From the NCBI GenBank assembly GCA_964457545.1, contig CAYWEN010000010.1:62001-126000 (forward strand): DNA of 64,000 bases, given 5' to 3'. How positions within the stretch are numbered: position 1 is the first letter of the stretch; each line of letters opens with the position of its first letter. Source of the DNA: JAGGTJ01 sp964457545. GTDB taxonomy: Bacteria > Desulfobacterota > DSM-4660 > Desulfatiglandales > Desulfatiglandaceae. Shown one piece after another: positions 45,141-54,528 of the stretch. Position numbers and translations under genes: made by a program. The notes below the pieces were generated by a model. That model saw only the letters and a program-made list of their open reading frames with translations. It ran no database searches and was not told where the DNA came from.

Positions 45141-46427
45141 TTATAACCTGTACCTTATGTCCTGTTTGATCATGTTTTCAAGCGCTGTATCAAGGTATGC
45201 CTTTTTGCAGTCAGGGGTGTCAAGGTTTCCATGTCTTATCAGGCTTACATAACGGCAGCCCCCGAAACATAGAGGCAGGTATTCACATGCCATACAGGTG
45301 TCATTTTTCCACAGGCCCAGGTTGTAGGTTTCTGTATGATCCTTGATGCCATTTTTTACATCCCCGACCTCAAACCCCTTCATACCTAAGAAAGCAGGGC
45401 ATTTGTATATCAGACCGTCAAAATTTACGGTAAAAGCACTTCTGTTTTCCACTGCACACAACAACGGTGTTACCTTCTGTGTTCTGTATCCCCTTTTCAG
45501 TATCTCCTCACGAAGCATTGAGGTGGCCTCTATTACCCAGGGATCACTTATGGTTGCACAGGCTCCATGAAGCTTGGGAGGATTGATACTGTCTTTTGAT
45601 GCGCCAAGCACCGGATCAAATTTTATTGCAATGGCCCTGTCCGGTGTAATACCCTCCCTGATCAGGTAATCCATTAAAGAGGGAAAGGTCGTGTAGGTTT
45701 TTTCTGTAAAGTTACCCCCTATGTGTACATTTACCATGTCGCAGATATTTTTCAGGTTTTTTATGATGATATCAAAACTGCCCCTGCCGTTTTTAAATGG
45801 TCTGGTGCGGTTGTGTTCTTCAGCAGGGCCGTCTATGGTGATCTTCACAAGTTCAAGGCCGAGAGGTATGAGCTCTTCCACTATTTCTTTTTTAATAAGG
45901 GAGCCGTTGGTAACTATGGTGAACCGTTTGGAGATATGATCAATGGCGTTCAGTTCACTGGCTATTTCCTTTAGAAGTGGCATGCTCAAAAGGGGTTCAC
46001 CGCCAAAGAAATCTACAAGAAGAGAAGTCTTTTTTTCCCTTTCAACAATATCTTTCACAAGGTGTATTATGCCCTGTTTTGTGTCTTCAGACATGTAAAG
46101 ATTTCCCTTCATGTCCCCTTCATAGCAATATGTACATGCAAAATTGCAGTCCATATTGAGCACAACAGTGATATGCAACTCAGGGTTGTTTGCATTAAGA
46201 CGGTCAAGTCTCTGGAAAACTTCTTCTTTTTCAGTTTCCCTGTCCTTTACTGCCATGCCGAGATCTTTCAGGAGATCTGCCTCATCTGGCAGGAGAGTGT
46301 TATTTTTGAATCTTTCCCACATTTCCTGTTCAGCAATGGCTATTGACCCCCTTTTGGTGGAATAGAGAATCATACGGTTTGATTCATTTCCTTCCGGATA
46401 CGTTTTGAGGTAATATGATGGTTGCAT
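45141..46427 (-). CDS. Radical SAM/SPASM peptide maturase (geopeptide-type)
   Basis: 428 residues. Radical SAM cysteines Cys94, Cys98 and Cys101 (CNFACTYCY). FFGGEPLL and IVTNGSLI follow in the TIM barrel. The C-terminal SPASM region has cysteines in LLCAVEN, YKCPAFLG, CMACEYLPLCFGGC and a last Cys in DTPDCKKA, enough for two auxiliary [4Fe-4S] clusters. The N-terminal 85 residues (SNRMILYSTKRGSIAIAEQEMW) look like a peptide-recognition domain. From memory this N-terminal pattern matches the geopeptide maturase group; this assignment is not verified. Such enzymes make carbon-carbon or thioether links in small peptides. Only 6 bp from the MFS gene; downstream lies the peptide gene. Confidence 0.88.
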   Translation of the reverse strand: MQPSYYLKTYPEGNESNRMILYSTKRGSIAIAEQEMWERFKNNTLLPDEADLLKDLGMAVKDRETEKEEVFQRLDRLNANNPELHITVVLNMDCNFACTYCYEGDMKGNLYMSEDTKQGIIHLVKDIVEREKKTSLLVDFFGGEPLLSMPLLKEIASELNAIDHISKRFTIVTNGSLIKKEIVEELIPLGLELVKITIDGPAEEHNRTRPFKNGRGSFDIIIKNLKNICDMVNVHIGGNFTEKTYTTFPSLMDYLIREGITPDRAIAIKFDPVLGASKDSINPPKLHGACATISDPWVIEATSMLREEILKRGYRTQKVTPLLCAVENRSAFTVNFDGLIYKCPAFLGMKGFEVGDVKNGIKDHTETYNLGLWKNDTCMACEYLPLCFGGCRYVSLIRHGNLDTPDCKKAYLDTALENMIKQDIRYRL

Positions 46428-46504
46428 AATGTGGCCCCATAAACTGTTTTAATGTTGCAGGTTAACAGGTAAAGACAGGGTGTGGCAATAGCGAGGCAGT
46501 ATTT

Positions 46505-48457
46505 TCAGAAAGATATTCTGATCCCTGCCTCTACCCACCTGCCAGGGTTTTTGTTTTTGTCCCAGGTGTACTGGGAACAGTCAAAAAGGTTGTGACAGGT
46601 AAAAAATATGCTGCCGCATACACCGGGGATATAAGAACAGTTCCACAGTTCCTTGCTTAGGTTGATGTCCCATATTATATCATCATAGCTTGCATTCCAC
46701 GTGCGGCTGTAATCCCACCAGATATAGTGTCCAAACAGTTCGGCGCTGAAACAGCGTTTGTCATCGTAGATAATCCCGAGGGTGTATTCACGTATGTCGG
46801 TTGCCCCGTTGTACTCGGTTTTATCGGAACTGTGGACATAGGAATAGCCGCCTTTGAGGCGGATGTTATAAAAGGGGGTTGTCTCTACCTCGCACACAAG
46901 CCCGCTCTGTTTTTTGCTGCCATCATTTTTGTATGTTTTTTTGCCTGTTGGTTTTATGATGTTATCCATGTTATGGAGAAAGAATGTGGTCTTCAGCCAG
47001 ATATACCTGAGGATAGCTGTTTCAAAACCTGCCTGATATGACATGACCTTTTCATAATCAAGGGAGTTGTTCAATGTTGTCAGCAGGGGAGGTGTGGTAA
47101 ATCCCCTTGCAACAGATCCCCTCAGCAGGGTATCTTTAAACACAAGGCAGGTTACCCCTATGCTTGGACTTACAAACGATCCTGCATGTGAATCATGATC
47201 ATACCTTATACCGGGTGTTATGGAAAATCTTCCAACGGTTATGGTGTCATTGGCGTATACAGCCCATTTTTTCCTGTGAGGCCTGCGGAAGATGCTTGCT
47301 GTATATGTTGTTCTGTATTTTAGGTTCCCCTTGTCTGCATCTATGCCAAAGGTAGCATTTTGAATGCTATCCTTATATCTGAGGCTTATATTTCCTCCAA
47401 AGACCTCTTCATCATATAAGTAGCCTGAATAAAATGTGCCAAGCCAGGTCGATTTTGTTGACAGCCTGTTTTTAAGATAGTGAAATGATGTCCTGATTTG
47501 AATGTTCTTTGTAATGGGTGCATCTATGTTTGCAGTTACAAAGGATGTTCGCCCCTTTCCCGTTGAATGCCAGTTATTGGTATTTCCAAAATCCATATCA
47601 GGATCACTGTAACCCATGGTCAGGCCAATAGAAGTCTTTTTTGATATGTTTATACGGAACTTTGAATAAAGGCTGTTGTTGTCAAAGTTACGGGATGATC
47701 TAAGACCGTTTGATCGCTGTTTCCCTGCAAAGAGATAATAACCTGCAGATCCTGCCCTGCCATAGATTTCGGCCCTGGCATCCTTTGTGCTGTGCTGTCC
47801 ATAGGATGCCTGTGCCATACCATGTGGTGTTGTGGACATGCCTGTTTCCTTGGTGATAATATTGATCACACCCCCAAGGGACGAACCCCAGGCAGACGAG
47901 CCGGGTCCTCTGATTATTTCTATCCTTTTTATAATACCCACAGGAATGGAATTGGTCTCTGCGCTGCCGTTGGAAAGGTAATTCCATGTGATGCCGTCCA
48001 TCATTACAAGGGAATCTTTTTCTGATGCCCCCTGAATGCCTATAAGAGAAGATGCGCCGAAGTCCTGGCTGAAGTTGACAAAGACCCCTGGCACCCTGTT
48101 AAGGATTTCTGCCACTGTATGGGCATTCATCCTCTCTATATCCTTTGATGTGATAACCGTTATATCTTCTGGTGTTTTTGAGACCGGTTTGGAAGCCCTT
48201 GTTGGAGATATGACAAGTTCCTTGTCGGTGTAAAACATGCGGAGTGTGGCCATTTCCTCGTCTATTTCAGAGGCAAGAGAGGGTGTGCAAGATGTTGATA
48301 TCAATATCAGCATCGAAGATGCAAGGATAAGACATGTAAGATATAAGGGTCGTGTCAGCAGGGAAACACATCTTTCCGGGATGTAAACACCACTAAAGAT
48401 TGCCCCAATGGTCCCTTTTATGACAAGATGGATAATATGTTTGATGCGTTTGACCAT
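46505..48457 (-). CDS. TonB-dependent outer-membrane receptor
   Basis: 650 residues from the ATG at 48457, with AGGA before it; the frame is open to 48529. A signal-like hydrophobic segment (about residues 37-58, PLYLTCLILASSMLILISTS) is followed by the plug domain (SKTPEDITVITSKDIERM, IRGPGSSAWGSSLGGVINIITKETG) and a beta-barrel of about 500 residues ending in aromatic Phe. Such receptors import siderophores, cobamides or other chelates using TonB energy. The gene ends 77 bp before the maturase and is on the same strand, so it may import the peptide product or its metal complex. Substrate unknown. Confidence 0.9.
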   Translation of the reverse strand: MVKRIKHIIHLVIKGTIGAIFSGVYIPERCVSLLTRPLYLTCLILASSMLILISTSCTPSLASEIDEEMATLRMFYTDKELVISPTRASKPVSKTPEDITVITSKDIERMNAHTVAEILNRVPGVFVNFSQDFGASSLIGIQGASEKDSLVMMDGITWNYLSNGSAETNSIPVGIIKRIEIIRGPGSSAWGSSLGGVINIITKETGMSTTPHGMAQASYGQHSTKDARAEIYGRAGSAGYYLFAGKQRSNGLRSSRNFDNNSLYSKFRINISKKTSIGLTMGYSDPDMDFGNTNNWHSTGKGRTSFVTANIDAPITKNIQIRTSFHYLKNRLSTKSTWLGTFYSGYLYDEEVFGGNISLRYKDSIQNATFGIDADKGNLKYRTTYTASIFRRPHRKKWAVYANDTITVGRFSITPGIRYDHDSHAGSFVSPSIGVTCLVFKDTLLRGSVARGFTTPPLLTTLNNSLDYEKVMSYQAGFETAILRYIWLKTTFFLHNMDNIIKPTGKKTYKNDGSKKQSGLVCEVETTPFYNIRLKGGYSYVHSSDKTEYNGATDIREYTLGIIYDDKRCFSAELFGHYIWWDYSRTWNASYDDIIWDINLSKELWNCSYIPGVCGSIFFTCHNLFDCSQYTWDKNKNPGRWVEAGIRISF

Positions 48458-48733
48458 AACTATCCTGATTTTGTTTGTTGTATGTATGTTAAATGAGATT
48501 GTTTGTACAGGATCAGATCTGTGGTGCATCCCGGAGGAAAAATCAAGGGGTTATGCAAAACCGTATACATATCCCACAGGGAATTCCGCAGATTGACACC
48601 AGAATTTTGAAAAAGGCTGTTTATAGAGGAAAGCAAGTTGATCCTGATAGAGTCTCTATTCATAACAGTCCCTGTATTGTGCCTTTTGTGCTTTGTTTTT
48701 TTTATAACAAACAGAATCTGTTATTAAATAGTA

Positions 48734-48770
48734 TTTTTTTTCAATTCTTGATTTTTTTTTCAATTCTTGA
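48734..48770. repeat. 18-bp tandem duplication in the receptor/ABC divergent region
   Basis: The stretch of eight T plus caattcttga is present at 48734-48751 and again at 48753-48770. It lies between the TonB receptor (-) and ABC substrate-binding (+) genes, so may carry regulator sites or be slippage. Confidence 0.5.
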
Positions 48771-48812
48771 TTTACTTGGTATGACTCTGACAACCTATAG
48801 TGAGGTTTGTTT

Positions 48813-49685
48813 TTGGCCAGAAAGATACTGACATTAATGACATGCTTTTTACCGGTTATCATGTTTGGCCTTGCATGGGCAGAGCCTGATATTGTGGTTG
48901 TACAGGGGATAAGGATCAGGCCATATGAGTTGGCCTTTAATGGTTTTACTCATGTTTGTCATGCACGTGTTACAAGGTATATTCTGTCGGAGGAAAGAGA
49001 AAACAGGGGATTGGTATCTGAAATCAGAAAAATAAGGCCTGCATTAATACTTGCAGTAGGTATCAGTGCCCTTGCCTTTGCCAGGGAGTTTCCGGATATT
49101 CCTGTTATATCCATTATGGTCATGAATGCCACAGGTAAAAATGTAAGCACCGTACACATGATTGTTTCTCCCCGGAAACAGATTGAACTGCTTTTAAAAA
49201 AGATTCCGGGGTGTACAAAAATCGGATTTCTATATAATCCTGAAAATACGGGCTGGCTGGTAGATAAGATAAAATCTGCAGCCAGGAAAAAGGGAATTGA
49301 TGTGATATCTGTGATTATCCATGATCCAAGACATATCCCCTCGAAAATAAAAGAATTGAAGGGAAAGATAGATGTCTTCTGGCTTTTACCGGATGTCACC
49401 GTAGTTAATCCAAAAACAATACAGTTTTTGTTTTTGTCTCTTATGGAATACAGAATTCCTGTATTAAGTTTTTCTCCCAAATACTTGAAGTTGGGTGCAT
49501 TGATTTCTGTTTCAACAGTTCCGTATGATATGGGATATCAGGCAGGAGAAATGGCAAACAGAATCATTTCGCGGAAAGAGAATGCCATCAAATATAATGC
49601 TGTGCGTGTTTATGCGATGAAACCGACAACTGCAGTTAACAAAGAAATATTGAAAAAATTCTTTCCTTCACTGTATAGTCCCTAA
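48813..49685 (+). CDS. ABC transporter substrate-binding protein (PF04392-like)
   Basis: 290 residues from a TTG at 48813, 7 bases after GAGG; the alternative ATG at 48837 removes the basic start. Signal peptide (about residues 1-23, ARKILTLMTCFLPVIMFGLAWA) ends at AEPD. Two lobes follow with the tell-tale IGFLYNPENTGWLVDK and FLFLSLMEYRIPVLSFSP. This family accompanies TonB receptors in related bacteria without an adjacent permease, as here. The ligand may be a small molecule or a metal complex; unknown. Divergent from the TonB receptor. Confidence 0.82.
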   Translation: MARKILTLMTCFLPVIMFGLAWAEPDIVVVQGIRIRPYELAFNGFTHVCHARVTRYILSEERENRGLVSEIRKIRPALILAVGISALAFAREFPDIPVISIMVMNATGKNVSTVHMIVSPRKQIELLLKKIPGCTKIGFLYNPENTGWLVDKIKSAARKKGIDVISVIIHDPRHIPSKIKELKGKIDVFWLLPDVTVVNPKTIQFLFLSLMEYRIPVLSFSPKYLKLGALISVSTVPYDMGYQAGEMANRIISRKENAIKYNAVRVYAMKPTTAVNKEILKKFFPSLYSP

Positions 49686-50055
49686 TGGTTGGTAATGTCA
49701 AGAGTTTTGTGTAAACAAAGAGAAGATTCGATGATTTTATTCTCAATCATATCATGAGGCCTGTTTTTTGTATCCTTCATAAAAAAACAGGACACGTTTC
49801 TGACCTTCCTCTGTTTCTCTTATCTCTCTGTCATTTTTAGGTATTGCTGATTTATGTTGCAAATATCTTGTATCCTTTCAGTCAGTGTGAAGGTTCCATC
49901 TTGCCTACGCAAAAATGATGCAAGTCCGAGGCCACAGGGGGCCGGAGCCTGTATTCTGTCTGTTTAATACACGTGTTTGTTGCGCAAATACCTGCTCCGG
50001 ACGGAAATGAATTTACATCCGTTTTCTGCAGAGATACAATACGGCTTAATATAAC
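49686..50055. other. Convergent intergenic region with A/T hairpin
   Basis: 370 bp between convergent genes. A 10-bp inverted repeat (49760-49769 and 49782-49791) of CCTG plus T-run/A-run may terminate the ABC gene. A GC-rich stretch (49905-49960) resembles a B12-element segment but no gene follows it. No gene or tRNA seen. Confidence 0.45.
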
Positions 50056-51117
50056 CTATCTGCTGCCTGCCTGATTCTTTGTCTTGGGTTCGTATCCCTT
50101 TGCATAGACAATTTTGCTCTTGTCTTTGAGACTGTTAAGATATTTTGTCCATGCCTGCAGTTTTTGGTCTGCCTCAAGCTTGTTTTTTATATTATCTTTA
50201 ACCTCCTTCAGTGATTTTGTATGGGCCTTTTTATGTTCAAGTACCTGTATTATATGGTAGCCGAACCTGGTTTTTATAACAGGTCCGATCTCATTGACTT
50301 TCTGGCTGAAAGCAGCTTGTTCAAACGGTTTAACCATTATTCCGCGTCTGAAGGTTCCCAGGTCTCCGCCATTCTCCTTGCTGGGGCAATCAGAATATTC
50401 CTTTGCCATTTTCGCAAAATCTGCACCTTTTAACAGTTTTTTCCGTATCTCCACAGCCTTTCTTTTTAATCTGTCCATAGCCTTTTTGTCTGAATCCTTG
50501 CCTGTTTTTATGAGTATGTGGCGTACATGGACCATCTCCGGGACGTTGAATCTTGTCCTGTTGTCTGTGTAATATTTTTCTATTGATTTTTCTGAAGGTT
50601 CAGGGCCTGTATCTACATTTTTTTTCATCAGCTTCTTAGCCATTAAACGTAATCTTGTTTCATCCTTTATTGTTTCAGGGGTAAAACCGTTGGCCTTAAG
50701 TACCATGTCAAAGGTTATGCCTTTTGGGACATCTTTTTTCATGTTTTCAATGGCAGCGGTTACCTCCTTGTCGGTAACGGTTATATTTTCTCTTTTGGCC
50801 TCCTGTTTTATAAGCGATCGATTTATAAAATCATCTATGATCATTTTCCGGAGCATGGCCCTGTTCTGGTTAATACGGTAGTCGGGAATCTGTCTGATTC
50901 TCAACAGGTTGATCTGTCTTTCCATAAGTTTGTCCAGGCCTTTATTTGTAAGCTTGTCACCATTAACACTGACTACGATCCGGTTTTGTTCGGATGACTT
51001 TGCAGAGATGTTTTTCTTGTCTGAACTTTTATTTTCTGCCATAAGATTTCCGGCAACAGACAAAAGACATGTCAGTATAATCATCAGATAAAGACCTTTT
51101 AATATGCTTGATTTCAT
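50056..51117 (-). CDS. SurA/PpiC-type peptidyl-prolyl isomerase
   Basis: 353 residues. Signal peptide (residues 1-27, ending LMA/ENKSS). An N-terminal chaperone region (about 40-190) with RIVVSVNGDKLTNKGLDKLM and LRKMIIDDFINRSLIKQEA is followed by one parvulin rotamase domain (about 193-290): HVRHILIKTGKD, DFAKMAKEYSDCPSKENGGD and KTRFGYHIIQVLEHK. It should help fold outer-membrane proteins in the periplasm. GAGGAG lies 8 bases before the ATG at 51117. It has no operon partner; divergent from purM. Confidence 0.92.
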   Translation of the reverse strand: MKSSILKGLYLMIILTCLLSVAGNLMAENKSSDKKNISAKSSEQNRIVVSVNGDKLTNKGLDKLMERQINLLRIRQIPDYRINQNRAMLRKMIIDDFINRSLIKQEAKRENITVTDKEVTAAIENMKKDVPKGITFDMVLKANGFTPETIKDETRLRLMAKKLMKKNVDTGPEPSEKSIEKYYTDNRTRFNVPEMVHVRHILIKTGKDSDKKAMDRLKRKAVEIRKKLLKGADFAKMAKEYSDCPSKENGGDLGTFRRGIMVKPFEQAAFSQKVNEIGPVIKTRFGYHIIQVLEHKKAHTKSLKEVKDNIKNKLEADQKLQAWTKYLNSLKDKSKIVYAKGYEPKTKNQAGSR

Positions 51118-51527
51118 TACGTTATCTCCTCAGGGTTTGACGTGACTACAAGTTTTTGAATGAAAGCTGTCCAAAACCATCATAGAACAACCTGCACTAT
51201 AATATAAAGAAAAAAATCCTGTTTGACAGTTTAACAGATAATAAATGTATGCCAGGATATTTTTTACGGTCTTACAAACATATTGACAACATATAACATG
51301 TTTGTCAGACTGTAAAAACTGAAAAATTGTCTGTTCACAAACTGATTGCCGTGAAAATCCGGGATATTTGCAGAATCTTCAATTCTGTTCAGGTTCAGGA
51401 AAGGTAAGATTTAACGGCGGGCACAGGAACTGGGCAAAAAGAGACATTATGATGCAAAGGATTCTGAAAAAAATGTTTTTCAGGGTCTCTGGATTGTTTT
51501 TACAGATTTTGCCAATGGGGGCGTTTA
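51118..51527. other. Divergent intergenic region between SurA-like gene and purM
   Basis: 410 bp, AT-rich. It must contain promoters for both. TTGACA-like hexamers occur (about 51229 and 51283), but no clear -10 at the right distance. Short open frames lack ribosome-binding sites. Confidence 0.4.
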
Positions 51528-52601
51528 ATGAATCAGGATATGGAAATTAATCAGGGGGCCAAAGGCTTAACATACGCAGATGCCGGAGTGGATATAGATG
51601 CCGGTAACAGGCTTGTGGATTTATTAAAGCCTGTTGTCACTAAAAGCAGACAGCCAGGGGTTATTGCCGATATAGGGGGGTTTGCAGGACTGTTTTCCCT
51701 GGACAGATACAGATTTAAAGAACCTGTCCTGATCAGTTCTACTGACGGTGTGGGGACAAAGTTAAAGATAGCATTTATGCTCGATAAACACGATACTATA
51801 GGTATAGACCTTGTGGCAATGTGTGTTAACGATATAATGGTGCAGGGGGCAACTCCTCTCTTTATGCTTGATTATATATCCATTGGCAAACTGGATGTGA
51901 ACAGGGTCAGGGATATAGTAACCGGTATTGTTTCAGGATGTCTGGAAGCCAAATGCGCATTGCTGGGAGGCGAGACTGCAGAGATGGCCGGTTTTTACAA
52001 GGATGGGGAGTATGATATTGCGGGATTTGCAGTGGGAATTGCTGATAATGCTGATATGCCTGATGGCTCGGAAATCGCTGTTGATCACCAGCTTATAGGA
52101 GTTGCATCAACAGGACTTCACAGTAATGGATATTCCCTTGTCCGCAAGGTTTTTTTTGATACCCTCAGGATGTCTGTGGAACAATACATTGATGATTTTG
52201 GCAGAACCCTTGGAGAAGAGCTTTTGGAGCCTACAAAGATATATACAAAGGCAATTATGAGTATCAAAAGGGATTTCAGGCTTTACGGTATATCTCATAT
52301 AACGGGTGGCGGTCTGATTGATAATATTCCACGTATACTTCCCAAACGGTGCAAGGCAGTTATCAGAAGATCATCCTGGACGGTTCCTCCGGTATTTGAT
52401 TATATGCAAAAGGCCGGGAATATATCTGACAGGGAGATGTTACGAACCTTTAATAACGGAATTGGTCTGGTAATGGTAGCAAGAGAAGAGGATGTGGACG
52501 AAATACTGTTAAGGCTTAAGGCGATGAATGAAACCGCATTCCATATCGGGAGTATAGAGCCCAGGAATGACAATGAAGAAGCAGTCCGGTTTACAGGGTA
52601 G
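51528..52601 (+). CDS. purM: Phosphoribosylformylglycinamidine cyclo-ligase
   Basis: 357 residues. Catalyses AIR formation in purine synthesis with ATP. Conserved motifs TYADAGVDIDAGNRLVD, STDGVGTKLKIA, DLVAMCVNDIMVQGA, GGETAEMAGFY and HITGGGLIDNI are intact. The final part overlaps the start of the next gene by 29-35 bases, indicating coupling. Start chosen at 51528 (GGGGGCG before it); an ATG four codons later is also possible. Confidence 0.95.
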   Translation: MNQDMEINQGAKGLTYADAGVDIDAGNRLVDLLKPVVTKSRQPGVIADIGGFAGLFSLDRYRFKEPVLISSTDGVGTKLKIAFMLDKHDTIGIDLVAMCVNDIMVQGATPLFMLDYISIGKLDVNRVRDIVTGIVSGCLEAKCALLGGETAEMAGFYKDGEYDIAGFAVGIADNADMPDGSEIAVDHQLIGVASTGLHSNGYSLVRKVFFDTLRMSVEQYIDDFGRTLGEELLEPTKIYTKAIMSIKRDFRLYGISHITGGGLIDNIPRILPKRCKAVIRRSSWTVPPVFDYMQKAGNISDREMLRTFNNGIGLVMVAREEDVDEILLRLKAMNETAFHIGSIEPRNDNEEAVRFTG

Positions 52602-53073
52602 AAGTATATTGAAAGGATGTTTCTCTGTTGTTGCAAGCGCCTGTCTTCTTGGAAACAGGTGCCGGTATGACGGATGTGATTCCATGTGCCATGATCTTGT
52701 TGCATTGTCTGAAATAATCCCTGTTGTTCCTGTTTGTCCTGAGGTTATGGGCGGGCTTCCTGTTCCAAGGCCTCCTGCAAATGTTTTTAATGGGGACGGA
52801 TATGATGTAATATCGGGCAGGGCCGAGGTTGTTAATTCTGAAGGAGAGGATGTCACAGAGGCATTTACAAGGGGTGCGTTTAATGCCCTTTATATAGCGA
52901 GGCTGAGAGGGGCAAAACTGGCCGTAATGAAGTCCAGGAGCCCATCATGCGGCTTGAAGGTGTCATGCCGTGATAAATCATCCGGAACGGGTGTTGGGGT
53001 AACAGCAGCGCTTTTTGCTGTAAACGGCATAGAAATATTGGAATTGGACAGACATGCCTCTTTGTTGTTGTGA
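52573..53073 (+). CDS. DUF523 family protein
   Basis: 166 residues from the ATG at 52573. The Cys-rich pattern SACLLGNRCRYDGC, PVCPEVMGGLPVPRPP and MKSRSPSCGL is typical of DUF523, with several conserved cysteines that could bind metal; function unknown. It overlaps the 3' end of purM by 29 bp in another frame (AGGA in purM serves as ribosome-binding site), so translation is coupled. Convergent with glmM. Confidence 0.85.
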   Translation: MKKQSGLQGRSILKGCFSVVASACLLGNRCRYDGCDSMCHDLVALSEIIPVVPVCPEVMGGLPVPRPPANVFNGDGYDVISGRAEVVNSEGEDVTEAFTRGAFNALYIARLRGAKLAVMKSRSPSCGLKVSCRDKSSGTGVGVTAALFAVNGIEILELDRHASLLL

Positions 53074-53136
53074 TAATATATCTTATCTTAATACCGTTAA
53101 AAGATGTTTGCTTTTCAGATGCATTGTTTTTTTGTT

Positions 53137-54492
53137 TTATGTGCCGATGTTTCTTTTGATTACATCTGATATTGATTGTGCATAATGTTTTACTGCGTTT
53201 ATATCTCTTCCTTCCACCATGATACGACATACCGGTTCGGTGCCTGAATAACGTATCAGGACTCGGCCATATTTTCCAAGCTGATGTTCTATCTTTTTAA
53301 CAACAGATGAAAGTCCGTTGATACTGGCAAGGTCGGGTTTACGGCTTATATTTACATTAACTGTAATCTGTGGAAAGACCTTCATCATTCCGGACAGTGT
53401 TGACAGAGGTTGTCCCAGTTCCCTGATTGCCCTTGTTAACTGCAGGGCGGAGAGAATTCCGTCTCCCGTACTATGATACCTGGACATGATAATATGACCT
53501 GAGTTTTCTCCTCCCAGTATGGCATGTCTTTTTGTCATCTCTTCAAACACATTTCTGTCTCCCACATCTGTGGTTACATGCCTTATCCCCATTTTTTCAA
53601 GTGCATGTTTGAGGCCTATGTTGCTCATAACAGTGCTTACCACTACATTGTTGGTCAGCTCCCCGCGTTTTTGCAGGTGGTGCGCACAAATCAGCAGGAT
53701 CTGATCACCGCTGATTGTTTTTCCCTTTTCATCTACCGCTACCAGCCTGTCACCGTCTCCGTCAAAGGCCAGACCTATATCAGCCCCTGAAAGAGTTACC
53801 TGTGTTGCAAGAGAATTGGTATATTGAGATCCGCAATCCCTGTTTATATTTGTTCCATCAGGGGTATCAGATATTGTCTTCAGTTCCGCGCCGGTCTGTT
53901 CAAATACTGCGGGGGCTACTCTATATGTGGCTCCATTGGCACAGTCCATGACTATCTTTAGGCCATGAAAGGCAAGCTTTTCAGGTATGCTCCTCTTAAG
54001 AAATTCTGCATAACGATCAAGGCCGTCATTTAATTCTGCAATCTTTTTTTTGTTGGAATCCCCGGCAGACTGTTGGGATGATATTTTCCCTGAAAGCATT
54101 ATTTCTTCAATCTCATTTTCATCAGCTTCGGAGAATTTGGTACCCTTACAGGAGAAGATTTTAAAACCGTTGTATTGCCAGGGGTTGTGAGAGGCAGAAA
54201 CTACAATGCCTGCGCCGGCATCCATATCTTTTGCAAGAAAAGATACCCCGGGAGTCGGGATGATCCCTGAGGAGCACACTGTTCCACCCCCGGATATTAC
54301 TCCTGAACATATAGCCTGTTCAAGCTCCTTTCCTGATTTTCTGGTATCTCTTCCAATGACTATAAGGGGGTTGAGTCCCCTGTTTTTGCAAAACAGGGTT
54401 GCAGCATACCCGAACAGGGTTCCTGTTTCGCAGGTTATGGGTTCCTTGCCGGCAATCCCTCTTATTCCATCTGTTCCAAACAGCTTTTTCAT
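53137..54492 (-). CDS. glmM: Phosphoglucosamine mutase
   Basis: 451 residues, usual length. Converts glucosamine-6-P to glucosamine-1-P for UDP-GlcNAc. The active-site phosphoserine is Ser101 in VVSASHNP, the metal loop is DGDGDRLVAVDE, and the substrate loop GGENSGHII and phosphate-binding RYSGTEP are present. AGGAG precedes the ATG at 54492. It lies 36 bp downstream of the beta-helix protein gene on the same strand, so the pair may be co-transcribed and act in one pathway. Confidence 0.95.
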   Translation of the reverse strand: MKKLFGTDGIRGIAGKEPITCETGTLFGYAATLFCKNRGLNPLIVIGRDTRKSGKELEQAICSGVISGGGTVCSSGIIPTPGVSFLAKDMDAGAGIVVSASHNPWQYNGFKIFSCKGTKFSEADENEIEEIMLSGKISSQQSAGDSNKKKIAELNDGLDRYAEFLKRSIPEKLAFHGLKIVMDCANGATYRVAPAVFEQTGAELKTISDTPDGTNINRDCGSQYTNSLATQVTLSGADIGLAFDGDGDRLVAVDEKGKTISGDQILLICAHHLQKRGELTNNVVVSTVMSNIGLKHALEKMGIRHVTTDVGDRNVFEEMTKRHAILGGENSGHIIMSRYHSTGDGILSALQLTRAIRELGQPLSTLSGMMKVFPQITVNVNISRKPDLASINGLSSVVKKIEHQLGKYGRVLIRYSGTEPVCRIMVEGRDINAVKHYAQSISDVIKRNIGT

Positions 54493-54528
54493 TTTATTCT
54501 CCTGCCCCTGAGTAACAAGAGCGTTCTG

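Noticed and set aside
49905..49960. B12-riboswitch-like segment (gcaagtccgagg and a GC-rich hairpin)
   Set aside because: The full set of conserved boxes is missing and it lies between convergent gene ends with no gene downstream. A covariance search would decide.
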